In this document: positions 1 to 5,659 of the stretch, piece by piece
How positions within the stretch are numbered: position 1 is the first letter of the stretch
Layout of the letters: every line of letters starts with the position of its first letter
From: Candidatus Marinamargulisbacteria bacterium SCGC AG-343-D04
GTDB taxonomy: Bacteria; Margulisbacteria; Marinamargulisbacteria; GCA-2716485; GCA-002719695
NCBI GenBank assembly: GCA_003265885.1
Contig: QFBQ01000052.1
Location: forward strand, 1-8,229
Length of the DNA stretch: 8,229 nt
Reading direction: 5' to 3'
Program-made: the position numbers and the translations under genes
Notes under the pieces: generated by a model
Databases searched by the model: none
Seen by the model: only the letters and a program-made list of their open reading frames with translations
Told to the model about the DNA's origin: nothing

Positions 1-1
1 A

Positions 2-1552
2 GAAAAAGATACGGATCTTGTGGTGTTTTCTGAATGTATGTTAACGGGATATCCTCCTAGAGATTTATTAACATACGATGCCTTTATAAAGCGAGTACAA
101 GAGGCTATTACAGAGCTTCAAGAATGGTCAAAAAGCATGCCAGAGGTAGGTATCTTATTTGGAACTCCCTTATATAAAAATGAGGAGCTTTATAATACGG
201 CGTGTTTACTATATAACGGTCGAGTACAATTTCAGCAAAGTAAAACAAATCTTCCTAATTACGATGTATTTGATGAAAATCGATATTTTTCTACGGTTGA
301 TTCCGTAGATGTTCTTAATTTTAAAGGGATAGTCATTGGTATTACGATTTGCGAAGATGCATGGATAAAAACCTCTTTACCTAAAAGCTCCTTACATCAT
401 TATCAACAGGATCCTATAAAAGAATGTGTTGATAAAGGGGCTCAATGTATTATTAATTTATCTGCCTCTCCCTTTGAAAAAGGGAAGCAAGGTCAGCGTC
501 AAACACTGTTTTCATATCATGCTAAACGATATAAGGTGCCGATGATTGTGGTGAATCAGGTAGGTGCTAATGATCAATTGATTTTTGATGGAGCTAGTTT
601 TGTGATCGATAGTCAGGGAGAATTATGTGAGCAATTAGCCAGTTTTGAAGAGGATAAAAAAACGATACAACTAGATGCATTGCGTCCAAAAAAGTTGCCC
701 CAAATCACGGATATTGAATCTGTCTATCATGCACTTGTGTTAGGAATTCGAGATTATGTAAGAAAAACTGGGTTTAACAAGGTTTGTATAGGCTTGTCAG
801 GCGGAATTGATTCGGCGTTGGTGTGTGCCTTAGCTGTAGCAGCGCTGGGTAAAGAAAATGTGATAGGCGTTTCTATGCCTTCAGATATTTCATCTGAAGG
901 AAGCAAGTCAGACGCGTTGGCATTGGCTCGAAATTGCGGCATAGAGTTTCATACACTTCCCATTCATTCACCTGTAGATTCCATTGAAAAGATAGTTGAA
1001 GATCCATTTAAAGGCTTAGATAGAGATGAAACGGAAGAAAATATACAGTCTCGGATAAGAGGTATATTGCTAATGGCTTTTTCAAATAAGTTTAAAAGTC
1101 TTGTTCTAACCACAGGGAATAAGTCAGAGTTAGCCATGGGTTATTGCACCTTATATGGAGATATGTGTGGAGCCTTATCGGTGTTAGCAGATGTCCCTAA
1201 AACATTGGTCTATGATTTGGCTCGCTATATCAACAAAGATAATGAAAGTATTCCTGAAAACTCCATTAGCAAGGCCCCATCTGCGGAGCTGAGGCCTGGT
1301 CAGATTGATGCGGACAGTTTGCCTCCCTATGATGTATTAGACCGAATTGTTCATGGCTATATTGAAGAATTTAAGTCAGCTGAAGACATTATTAATGATG
1401 GATTAGACAAAGAGATTGTTTATGATGTCATCAGAAAAATTGATCTGAATGAATACAAACGTAAACAAGCACCCACACCATTGAAAATTACATCTAAATC
1501 ATTCGGATGTGGACGACGATTGCCTATTGCACGGCATTACTTTATGCCGTAA
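2..1552 (+). CDS. nadE: Glutamine-dependent NAD+ synthetase, 5'-truncated by window edge
   Basis: This enzyme makes NAD+ from nicotinic acid adenine dinucleotide (deamido-NAD), ATP and glutamine in the cytoplasm, the last step of NAD synthesis. Two domains are visible. The N-terminal nitrilase-type glutaminase carries the expected triad: Glu in VVFSE (codon 32-34), Lys in KTNLPNYDVFDE (codon 242-244) and Cys in ICEDAW (codon 350-352). The C-terminal PP-loop synthetase has SGGIDS (797-814), then TTGNKSELAMGY, VLADVPKT and the KAPSAELRPGQ region. The frame is open from base 2, reading EKDTDL before VVFSE. This matches the conserved strand that normally lies about 30-40 residues into the protein, so the GTG at 20 is internal and the true start is upstream of the window. 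About 516 residues are visible against the usual 540-560. Having the glutaminase domain means it can use glutamine rather than free ammonia. The 3' end overlaps the convergent elbB by 11 bp. Confidence 0.96.
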   Translation, partial: EKDTDLVVFSECMLTGYPPRDLLTYDAFIKRVQEAITELQEWSKSMPEVGILFGTPLYKNEELYNTACLLYNGRVQFQQSKTNLPNYDVFDENRYFSTVDSVDVLNFKGIVIGITICEDAWIKTSLPKSSLHHYQQDPIKECVDKGAQCIINLSASPFEKGKQGQRQTLFSYHAKRYKVPMIVVNQVGANDQLIFDGASFVIDSQGELCEQLASFEEDKKTIQLDALRPKKLPQITDIESVYHALVLGIRDYVRKTGFNKVCIGLSGGIDSALVCALAVAALGKENVIGVSMPSDISSEGSKSDALALARNCGIEFHTLPIHSPVDSIEKIVEDPFKGLDRDETEENIQSRIRGILLMAFSNKFKSLVLTTGNKSELAMGYCTLYGDMCGALSVLADVPKTLVYDLARYINKDNESIPENSISKAPSAELRPGQIDADSLPPYDVLDRIVHGYIEEFKSAEDIINDGLDKEIVYDVIRKIDLNEYKRKQAPTPLKITSKSFGCGRRLPIARHYFMP

Positions 1553-1556
1553 CGGC
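1531..1556. terminator. Hairpin at the nadE/elbB tail-to-tail overlap, possible weak bidirectional terminator
   Basis: ACGGCAT (1531-1537) and ATGCCGT (1544-1550) form a perfect 7-bp stem with a 6-base loop. A third copy of ACGGC at 1552-1556 could pair with the same GCCGT (1546-1550) instead. Both stop codons, nadE TAA at 1550-1552 and elbB TAA (reverse strand) at 1542-1544, lie within or beside the stem. No T-run follows on either strand, so intrinsic termination is uncertain. Confidence 0.35.
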
Positions 1557-2225
1557 CTCTTCGGTACTTTCTTTTTCAGGAATTGCCTCAGAAATATCCC
1601 CAACAAGTTTTTCTATACCAATGGCGATCTTAGAAATAGACGTATCAATCATATAAGCAGGTGTAGAGTAAACCAAATGAGTGTTGTCGATGACGACATC
1701 ATCATAGTTGGCTTGTCTGAAAGAGGCGCCCATTTTTTCTAGAGTATCTAAGTTTTCTTGCTCTAGCCCTAAGGTGCAGATAACACCAGGAATTAACGAG
1801 GCAACGAGAACAGGAGCTATACACATGAAACCTAATGGTTTTTTGAGTTCATGCATAGAGAGAATAAAACGAGCTACATCGTCTTGAATACTAAGGTCCT
1901 TTCCCTGTGTTGCAAAATTACTTAGATTTTTTGCAGCCCCATATCCACCAATAAAAATAGCGGCATCAAAGTTATCGAGAGTAGCATCGTTTAAAGCGGT
2001 GACAGGCCCACGAGCAATTCTAGAAGCTTCTGTTAAACAATGGCGTGTTTCATTAGAGGGTTCACCAGTATGGTGATTTATAACGCCACTTTGATCAATA
2101 TTTGGAGCTAAATAGCTGATGTTGAGACCTTGTTTGTCACAAAAATAAGCTGTTAATGTGGCTTCATGGATTTCGCTTCCGTCGTAAACGCCACAACCAG
2201 ATAAGACAAGTGCAATTGTTTTCAT
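1542..2225 (-). CDS. elbB: ElbB-type isoprenoid biosynthesis glyoxalase (DJ-1/PfpI superfamily)
   Basis: This is a 227-residue cytoplasmic protein of the ElbB/ES1 family. E. coli ElbB has glyoxalase activity on small dicarbonyls and was linked by overexpression to isoprenoid output; vertebrate ES1/GATD3 is its mitochondrial relative. Family marks are LVLSGCGVYDGSEIHEA at the N-terminus (about 7-22), the FIGGYGAAKNL loop (about 91-101) and GFMCIAP (132-138), where Cys135 is the predicted nucleophile at the strand-helix elbow. Length matches the family (about 215-230), apart from a short acidic tail after about residue 210 that looks disordered. The ATG at 2225 is supported by a GGAGG seven bases upstream. 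The gene is divergent from rpmB and convergent with nadE. Family assignment is strong. The physiological substrate is not settled for the family, and detoxification of reactive aldehydes is inferred. Confidence 0.93.
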   Translation of the reverse strand: MKTIALVLSGCGVYDGSEIHEATLTAYFCDKQGLNISYLAPNIDQSGVINHHTGEPSNETRHCLTEASRIARGPVTALNDATLDNFDAAIFIGGYGAAKNLSNFATQGKDLSIQDDVARFILSMHELKKPLGFMCIAPVLVASLIPGVICTLGLEQENLDTLEKMGASFRQANYDDVVIDNTHLVYSTPAYMIDTSISKIAIGIEKLVGDISEAIPEKESTEEAVTA

Positions 2226-2232
2226 AATGATT

Positions 2233-2237
2233 CCTCC
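2233..2237 (-). promoter_or_regulatory. Ribosome binding site of elbB
   Basis: GGAGG on the minus strand (CCTCC on the plus strand) sits 7 bases before the ATG at 2225 and fixes that start. Confidence 0.75.
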
Positions 2238-2268
2238 ATGACTATGTTTAAGATTGTAAAACTTACTC

Positions 2269-2309
2269 TATAATAAAATATATTGAACTTTTGTAAAGTT
2301 TTTTATACT
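2269..2309 (+). promoter_or_regulatory. Candidate sigma-70-type promoter(s) for rpmB-rpmG
   Basis: In the 118-bp divergent gap between elbB and rpmB, TTGAAC (2283-2288) is followed after 15 bases by TATACT (2304-2309). The spacing is shorter than the ideal 17. A perfect TATAAT also occurs at 2269-2274, but without a good -35 box. Which of these is used cannot be decided, and AT-rich DNA yields such matches by chance. Confidence 0.3.
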
Positions 2310-2333
2310 ATGTCTTGTCTATAACGTAATTTT

Positions 2334-2337
2334 GGAG
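2334..2337 (+). promoter_or_regulatory. Ribosome binding site deciding the rpmB start
   Basis: GGAG lies 6 bases before the ATG at 2344. It overlaps an in-frame TTG at 2332 that could otherwise be taken as the start, so the ATG is preferred. Confidence 0.75.
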
Positions 2338-2343
2338 AAAAAA

Positions 2344-2565
2344 ATGCCTAAGCAGGATCAACTAACAAAACGAAAAGCAAGAGTGGGAAACAAAGTAAGT
2401 CACTCTAAAAGACGTACAAAAACGAAGAATCATATTAATTTACAAACAAAGCGTGTTGTAGTAAATGGTAAAAAGATGAAACTTAGAATTTCAACAAAAA
2501 CTTTAAAGACTATTACTCGTAAAGGAATAGATAAAGTATTAAAAAAGTTAAAGGTAAAATTATAG
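2344..2565 (+). CDS. rpmB: 50S ribosomal protein bL28
   Basis: This is a 73-residue, very basic large-subunit protein. It aligns without gaps to the start of E. coli bL28: position 8 is Thr, VGN at 14-16 and VSHS at 18-21 match VGN and VSHA, TK at 25-26 matches, and INLQTKR at 31-37 matches the NLQSRR region. The C-terminal RKGIDKVLKKLK matches the usual KKGID-x-VL helix. The cysteine found at position 5 in zinc-type bL28 is Asp here and the protein has no cysteine, so this is the zinc-free form. The ATG at 2344 is chosen over the in-frame TTG at 2332 because the GGAG spacing is correct. rpmG follows after 9 bases, a common bacterial pairing. Confidence 0.95.
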   Translation: MPKQDQLTKRKARVGNKVSHSKRRTKTKNHINLQTKRVVVNGKKMKLRISTKTLKTITRKGIDKVLKKLKVKL

Positions 2566-2568
2566 GAG
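2564..2568 (+). promoter_or_regulatory. Ribosome binding site of rpmG, overlapping the rpmB stop
   Basis: AGGAG begins inside the rpmB stop codon (TAG, 2563-2565) and ends 6 bases before the rpmG ATG at 2575. This suggests translational coupling of the two ribosomal proteins. Confidence 0.75.
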
Positions 2569-2574
2569 TAGGGT

Positions 2575-2736
2575 ATGGCTAAAAAAGGTAATAGACATCA
2601 TATCATTTTAGAGAGTTCAGAAAGCGGACATTCATATCATTCAACTAAAAACAAGCAAAACACACCAGATCGTATTGAAGTTACAAAGTATGATCCGGTC
2701 TTAAGAAAGCATGTTTCGTATAAAGAAAAGAAATAA
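2575..2736 (+). CDS. rpmG: 50S ribosomal protein bL33
   Basis: This is a 53-residue basic protein of the large subunit, near the E site. It begins MAKKGNRHHIILES and keeps the family pattern: the GHSYHSTKNK segment (18-27) matches GHFYTTTKNK of gammaproteobacterial L33, and KYDPVLRKHVSYKEKK (38-53) matches the conserved C-terminus KFDPVVRQHVIYKEAK. The usual length is 50-56 residues. It has no cysteine, so it is the zinc-independent form, like its rpmB partner. An AGGAG 6 bases upstream supports the start. A strong terminator 30 bases downstream closes the two-gene unit. Confidence 0.95.
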   Translation: MAKKGNRHHIILESSESGHSYHSTKNKQNTPDRIEVTKYDPVLRKHVSYKEKK

Positions 2737-2766
2737 TTTTTAATAGAGAAAGAGTTTATATGCTAG

Positions 2767-2796
2767 AGAGGCCTGCATGTCGCAGGTCTTTTTTTT
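2767..2796 (+). terminator. Rho-independent terminator of rpmB-rpmG
   Basis: GGCCTGC (2770-2776) pairs with GCAGGTC (2782-2788) around the loop ATGTC, with one G-T wobble. A-T pairs extend the stem outward, and it is followed directly by eight T residues (2789-2796). This is the clearest intrinsic terminator in the window. Confidence 0.9.
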
Positions 2797-2885
2797 GCAT
2801 TTATTATAATGATTGAGAATAAAAAGAAGATGTATACGTTTCAAAATAGACGGTATTTGGTAGAATAGGATATAAAGAGTACACA

Positions 2886-4145
2886 ATGACGGATTTTAAT
2901 GATTATTTGAGTTATTTTAAAGAAGTACCTAAGACAGGAGTGATCTATGTCTTAGAGCAGGCTACTGAAATGGGATATCGGCCTCATTTAAAAGAATGGG
3001 CGAATCTTGGCCAAGGGGCCCCAGATACAGCTTCCTTAACACCCAAAAAAAGAGATAAGAATATTCTCATAGATGCTGAAAATAGTGAATACAGCCCTGT
3101 TGGTGGCGATGTTGAACTCCGAAAACGTATAGCCGCGTATTATAATACTTTTTTTAGAAAGGATTCTTTGTCAAAGTATACGTATAAAAACGTATGTATT
3201 GCTGGAGGGGGAAGAATTGCCTTGGCGCGTGTTATAGCGGCCTTAGGTACCATTAATTTGGGACATTTTATTCCAGATTATACGGCATATGAAGAGTTAT
3301 TAGGTGTATTTAAGGAATTTGTCTCTATTCCTATTTTGTTGAGCGATAAAAATTGTTATAAAATATCTATTGAAGAGTTAAGAAATGAAATTGTTGGACG
3401 AGGTTTATCTGCATTATTACTGAGTAATCCATCAAATCCAACGGGACAGCTTATCAAGGGGGATGATTTAAAACAGTGGATAGACTTATCGCGAGAACTT
3501 CGATCGTTAATGATTATAGATGAATTTTATTCCCATTATATTTATGATGATAGCAAAGATGTGTCTCTAGTTTCTGCTTCAGAGTTTATTCATGATGTGA
3601 ACCATGACCCTGTACTTATTATTAATGGATTATCTAAAAACTGGAGATCTCCAGGCTGGAGAGTGGGCTGGGTTGTGGGGCCAGAAGAAATTATAGAGCG
3701 AGTTTCAAGTGTGGGATCCTTTATAGATGGTGGTGCAGCACATCCTATGCAAAAAGAAGCATTGAATCTGTTGTCCTTGGAGTCTGTTGAGACTGAGGCT
3801 AAAGAGTTACAGAAGGTATTTAGTGAAAAGAGAACATATATGTTAAAAAGGTTGAAAAAGATGGGGTTTACTATTGAATGCGACCCAGAATCTACGTTTT
3901 ATGTATGGTGTAATATATCAAGTCTTCCGCATCAGATTAATGATTGTACGGCTTTTTTTAAGGAATGTTTAAAGGAGAATGTAATTGTTGTTCCGGGTAT
4001 TTTTTTTGATGTGAATCCTGGCAGGCGACGTTTGAAGCATCATTCTCGATACAATAATTATATTCGAGTAAGCTTTGGTCCTAGTATGGACGAATTAAAG
4101 GTTGGGCTGGATAGTATCCAGCGTGTGATCAATAAATTTAAATAA
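2886..4145 (+). CDS. PLP-dependent aminotransferase, class I/II (fold type I), substrate unknown
   Basis: This is a 419-residue cytoplasmic enzyme predicted to move an amino group between an amino acid and a 2-oxo acid. Class I/II hallmarks occur in order: the NLGQGAPD substrate loop (40-47), YSPVGGDVELRKRIAAYY (69-86), the cofactor-phosphate loop AGGGRIALARVI (106-117), SNPSNPTG (180-187, Asn184), IIDEFYSHYIY (210-220, Asp212 expected to contact the pyridine nitrogen), NGLSKNWRSPGWRVGW (247-262, with Lys251 the Schiff-base lysine and Arg259) and IRVSFG (393-398, Arg394 expected to bind the substrate carboxylate). All catalytic residues are present, so it should be active. The ATG at 2886 has only a weak AAAGAG six bases upstream. 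A TATAAT lies at 2805-2810 without a clear -35 box. The gene stands alone after a terminator, so context gives no pathway. An aspartate, aromatic or alanine substrate is possible and I assign none. Confidence 0.9.
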   Translation: MTDFNDYLSYFKEVPKTGVIYVLEQATEMGYRPHLKEWANLGQGAPDTASLTPKKRDKNILIDAENSEYSPVGGDVELRKRIAAYYNTFFRKDSLSKYTYKNVCIAGGGRIALARVIAALGTINLGHFIPDYTAYEELLGVFKEFVSIPILLSDKNCYKISIEELRNEIVGRGLSALLLSNPSNPTGQLIKGDDLKQWIDLSRELRSLMIIDEFYSHYIYDDSKDVSLVSASEFIHDVNHDPVLIINGLSKNWRSPGWRVGWVVGPEEIIERVSSVGSFIDGGAAHPMQKEALNLLSLESVETEAKELQKVFSEKRTYMLKRLKKMGFTIECDPESTFYVWCNISSLPHQINDCTAFFKECLKENVIVVPGIFFDVNPGRRRLKHHSRYNNYIRVSFGPSMDELKVGLDSIQRVINKFK

Positions 4146-4150
4146 ATTTA
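4131..4150 (+). repeat. Perfect 10-bp tandem repeat across two convergent stop codons
   Basis: AATAAATTTA occurs twice head to tail (4131-4140, 4141-4150). The aminotransferase TAA (4143-4145) and the reverse-strand TAA of the small gene (4148-4150) both lie in the second copy. It is low-complexity AT sequence and may be chance. Confidence 0.6.
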
Positions 4151-4327
4151 TTTGTTTTCTAGTTCATCTAAATATTCTGAAAATGCGTCATGAAACGATT
4201 TGTTCTGACCATCGTTTTGGTCTTGAGTGTCATGTTCGTCCATGAATTCATTAATATTTTTTAATGGTTTGACATTACGGTTTTGAGCGTATTTTTTTTG
4301 AATCCAATATATATTATCAATTGCCAT
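4148..4327 (-). CDS. Hypothetical small protein, 59 residues
   Basis: I do not recognise this protein. It starts MAIDNIYWIQKKYAQN, is basic for about the first 24 residues (KK, K, R, K, K), and then becomes strongly acidic and hydrophilic (DEHDTQDQND, ending YLDELENK). It has no signal peptide, membrane segment or cysteine. The C-terminal SFHDAFSEYLDELE could form a short amphipathic helix. The ATG at 4327 is preferred because a strong GGGAGGG lies 8 bases upstream on the minus strand. The longer frame to an ATG at 4384 has no ribosome binding site, and its extra residues would be encoded by that site itself. It converges with the aminotransferase with a 2-bp gap and is divergent from the EamA gene. 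That it is a real gene rests on the ribosome binding site, the tight packing and the sensible composition. A regulatory or structural role cannot be inferred. Confidence 0.6.
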   Translation of the reverse strand: MAIDNIYWIQKKYAQNRNVKPLKNINEFMDEHDTQDQNDGQNKSFHDAFSEYLDELENK

Positions 4328-4335
4328 TAGTTTTA

Positions 4336-4342
4336 CCCTCCC
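4336..4342 (-). promoter_or_regulatory. Strong ribosome binding site of the 59-residue gene
   Basis: GGGAGGG on the minus strand (CCCTCCC on the plus strand), 8 bases before the ATG at 4327. It is one of the best Shine-Dalgarno matches in the window and the main evidence that this small frame is translated. Confidence 0.7.
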
Positions 4343-4470
4343 TTCTATGAGAACTATACGAAAAAAAAGAGAGAAAACTTGCATCTAAAATTATTTTAGA
4401 GTGTTATATCTCAATTAGGGCAGAGATGTAGTCGTAGAGAATACGAAAAATATATGACATAATATTTATC

Positions 4471-4884
4471 ATGAATTGGTTTGGATATTCATTGATAGGG
4501 GCGATTGGTTTAGCTATTCATATGTTAAGCATGACAAAACTAGCAAAACTTCAATTACCTACCAGTTTTATAAATGCAGTTGTATTTTCAGGTGCTGCAA
4601 TTTTTTTAATTATTATTTATTTTGTAGGTAAGAAAGAAATAAATCTTCAAATGGTTCATATTCCATGGCTAGTAATTGCATCTGTCAGTATTTTGACAGT
4701 AATAATTGTTACATTAGAAGCTTTGAAATTAGCTCCAAATCCAGGTTTTGTTACAGCGGTTGAAAATTTAAGTACAATACTATTGACAGTAGGAGCTGTA
4801 ATCTTTCTGGCTAGTCCTTTAAGTTTCGTTAAAGGGTTAGGGGTTCTGTTAGCTTTTACTGGAGTTTTATTGATTAGTTTGTAA
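4471..4884 (+). CDS. Half-size EamA/DMT-superfamily membrane protein
   Basis: This is a 137-residue, very hydrophobic inner-membrane protein with about five predicted helices: roughly 3-21, 32-52, 64-81, 92-113 and 118-137. It resembles one EamA repeat of the drug/metabolite transporter superfamily. Typical DMT transporters have two such repeats (about 280-300 residues), so this would have to act as a dimer. The strongest family-like stretch is EALKLAPNPGFVTAVENLSTIL (83-104), equivalent to the EamA segment where A-L-x-x-x-P is followed by the helix ending in an upper-strength G-x-L-L at the C-terminus. No partner half-transporter is adjacent. The ATG at 4471 has no Shine-Dalgarno sequence. 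It is kept because the alternative ATGs at codons 18 and 21 would remove most of the first helix. CATAAT at 4458-4463 lies just upstream. The substrate is unknown, and any small-molecule export role is inference from the superfamily. Confidence 0.75.
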   Translation: MNWFGYSLIGAIGLAIHMLSMTKLAKLQLPTSFINAVVFSGAAIFLIIIYFVGKKEINLQMVHIPWLVIASVSILTVIIVTLEALKLAPNPGFVTAVENLSTILLTVGAVIFLASPLSFVKGLGVLLAFTGVLLISL

Positions 4885-4972
4885 CAAGGCGTAAAAAAAT
4901 AAAGATTGAAGAAATTAATTTTATATAAGAAAATATGAATTAATATTTCTTAGTATTTATAAAAAACGCCAA

Positions 4973-4977
4973 AGAGG
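4973..4977 (+). promoter_or_regulatory. Ribosome binding site of the DUF47 gene
   Basis: AGAGG lies 6 bases before the ATG at 4984. The 99-bp gap upstream of that ATG is AT-rich; I see no convincing -35/-10 pair in it and no terminator after the EamA gene. Confidence 0.6.
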
Positions 4978-4983
4978 GAATTT

Positions 4984-5655
4984 ATGAAAGAGCTGATTGA
5001 TATATTTAGTAAGTCACCTTTTGGATTATTAGAGGAACATATGGATGTTGTTTCTCAATGTGTAGACCTAGTTGATCCACTTATTAAGCAGTTTGTCGAA
5101 GGGAATACTGAAGAGTGCGAATCTTTATTAAAGCAAATAAGCAAAAAAGAGCACAGTGCTGATATTATAAAAGACCAAATACGAGAACATTTACCTAAAA
5201 GTATATTTATGCCAGTTTCTAGAGAAGATGTGTTAAAACTTCTCCAAAGGCAAGATAATATTGCAGATTTTTGTGAAGATGTTGCTATTTTAGTAACGGT
5301 TAGAAACACACCTGTTATAAAAGAGTTAAAAGAAGATATTATTTATTTTTCTTCAAAAGCTATTAATACTGCTAAGGAAGTTAATAAAGTAACTCGAAAA
5401 ATTAGAGAGTTAATGGAAACAACCTTTTCTGGTCCTAGAGCAGAAGAAGTGTTAACTGCTATTGAAAATATTGGCCAAATGGAGTGGGAAACTGACACCT
5501 TAAAATATAAGTTGGTGAAGAAAATGTTCACACTCGAAGATAAAATTGATCCGGTTACTCAAGTAATGTTTTTGAAAATATTTGATGTGATTTCTGGAAT
5601 AGCAGACAGTGCAGAAAGTACGTCTAACGCTATAAGACTAATGATTTCGAAGTAA
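4984..5655 (+). CDS. DUF47 family PhoU-like protein, putative Pit regulator
   Basis: This is a 223-residue, all-helical cytoplasmic protein of the DUF47 (TIGR00153) family, related to PhoU. PhoU-like folds bind metal clusters through repeated acidic motifs, and candidates here are KKEHSAD (54-60), RQDNIADFCED (89-99), EWETD (167-171) and ISGIADSAE (203-211). The N-terminus FSKSPFGLLEEHMDVV and the segment HLPKSIFMPVSREDVL are typical of the family. Length is normal (about 205-230). The Pit permease starts 4 bases after its stop, so the two are almost certainly co-transcribed and probably translationally coupled. The same pairing is known as orfA-pit in Sinorhizobium and ykaA-pit in Bacillus. 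From family and context I infer control of phosphate flux through Pit, rather than control of the Pst system, which is not seen here. Identity is secure; the mechanism is inferred. Confidence 0.92.
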   Translation: MKELIDIFSKSPFGLLEEHMDVVSQCVDLVDPLIKQFVEGNTEECESLLKQISKKEHSADIIKDQIREHLPKSIFMPVSREDVLKLLQRQDNIADFCEDVAILVTVRNTPVIKELKEDIIYFSSKAINTAKEVNKVTRKIRELMETTFSGPRAEEVLTAIENIGQMEWETDTLKYKLVKKMFTLEDKIDPVTQVMFLKIFDVISGIADSAESTSNAIRLMISK

Positions 5656-5659
5656 AATT

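Noticed and set aside
20..22. GTG as the start codon of NAD+ synthetase
   Set aside because: The frame is open to base 2 and the upstream residues TDL plus VVFSE match the conserved nitrilase strand, so this codon is internal.
754..942. Minus-strand open frame inside nadE, and similar frames inside DUF47, pit and the carrier gene
   Set aside because: They lie antisense to well-conserved coding sequence, have no recognisable family and no ribosome binding site, so they are shadows of the real genes.
2332..2334. TTG as the start of bL28
   Set aside because: It overlaps the GGAG ribosome binding site of the ATG at 2344, and the ATG gives the normal family N-terminus.
4328..4384. 19-residue N-terminal extension of the small minus-strand gene
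   Set aside because: No ribosome binding site precedes the ATG at 4384, and the extension would translate the GGGAGGG site of the shorter form.
4911..4949. Imperfect inverted repeat upstream of the DUF47 gene (GAAATTAATT with AATTAATATTTC), a possible operator
   Set aside because: The arms are almost entirely A/T, with a 2-base bulge and a 17-base loop, so chance is likely in such AT-rich DNA.
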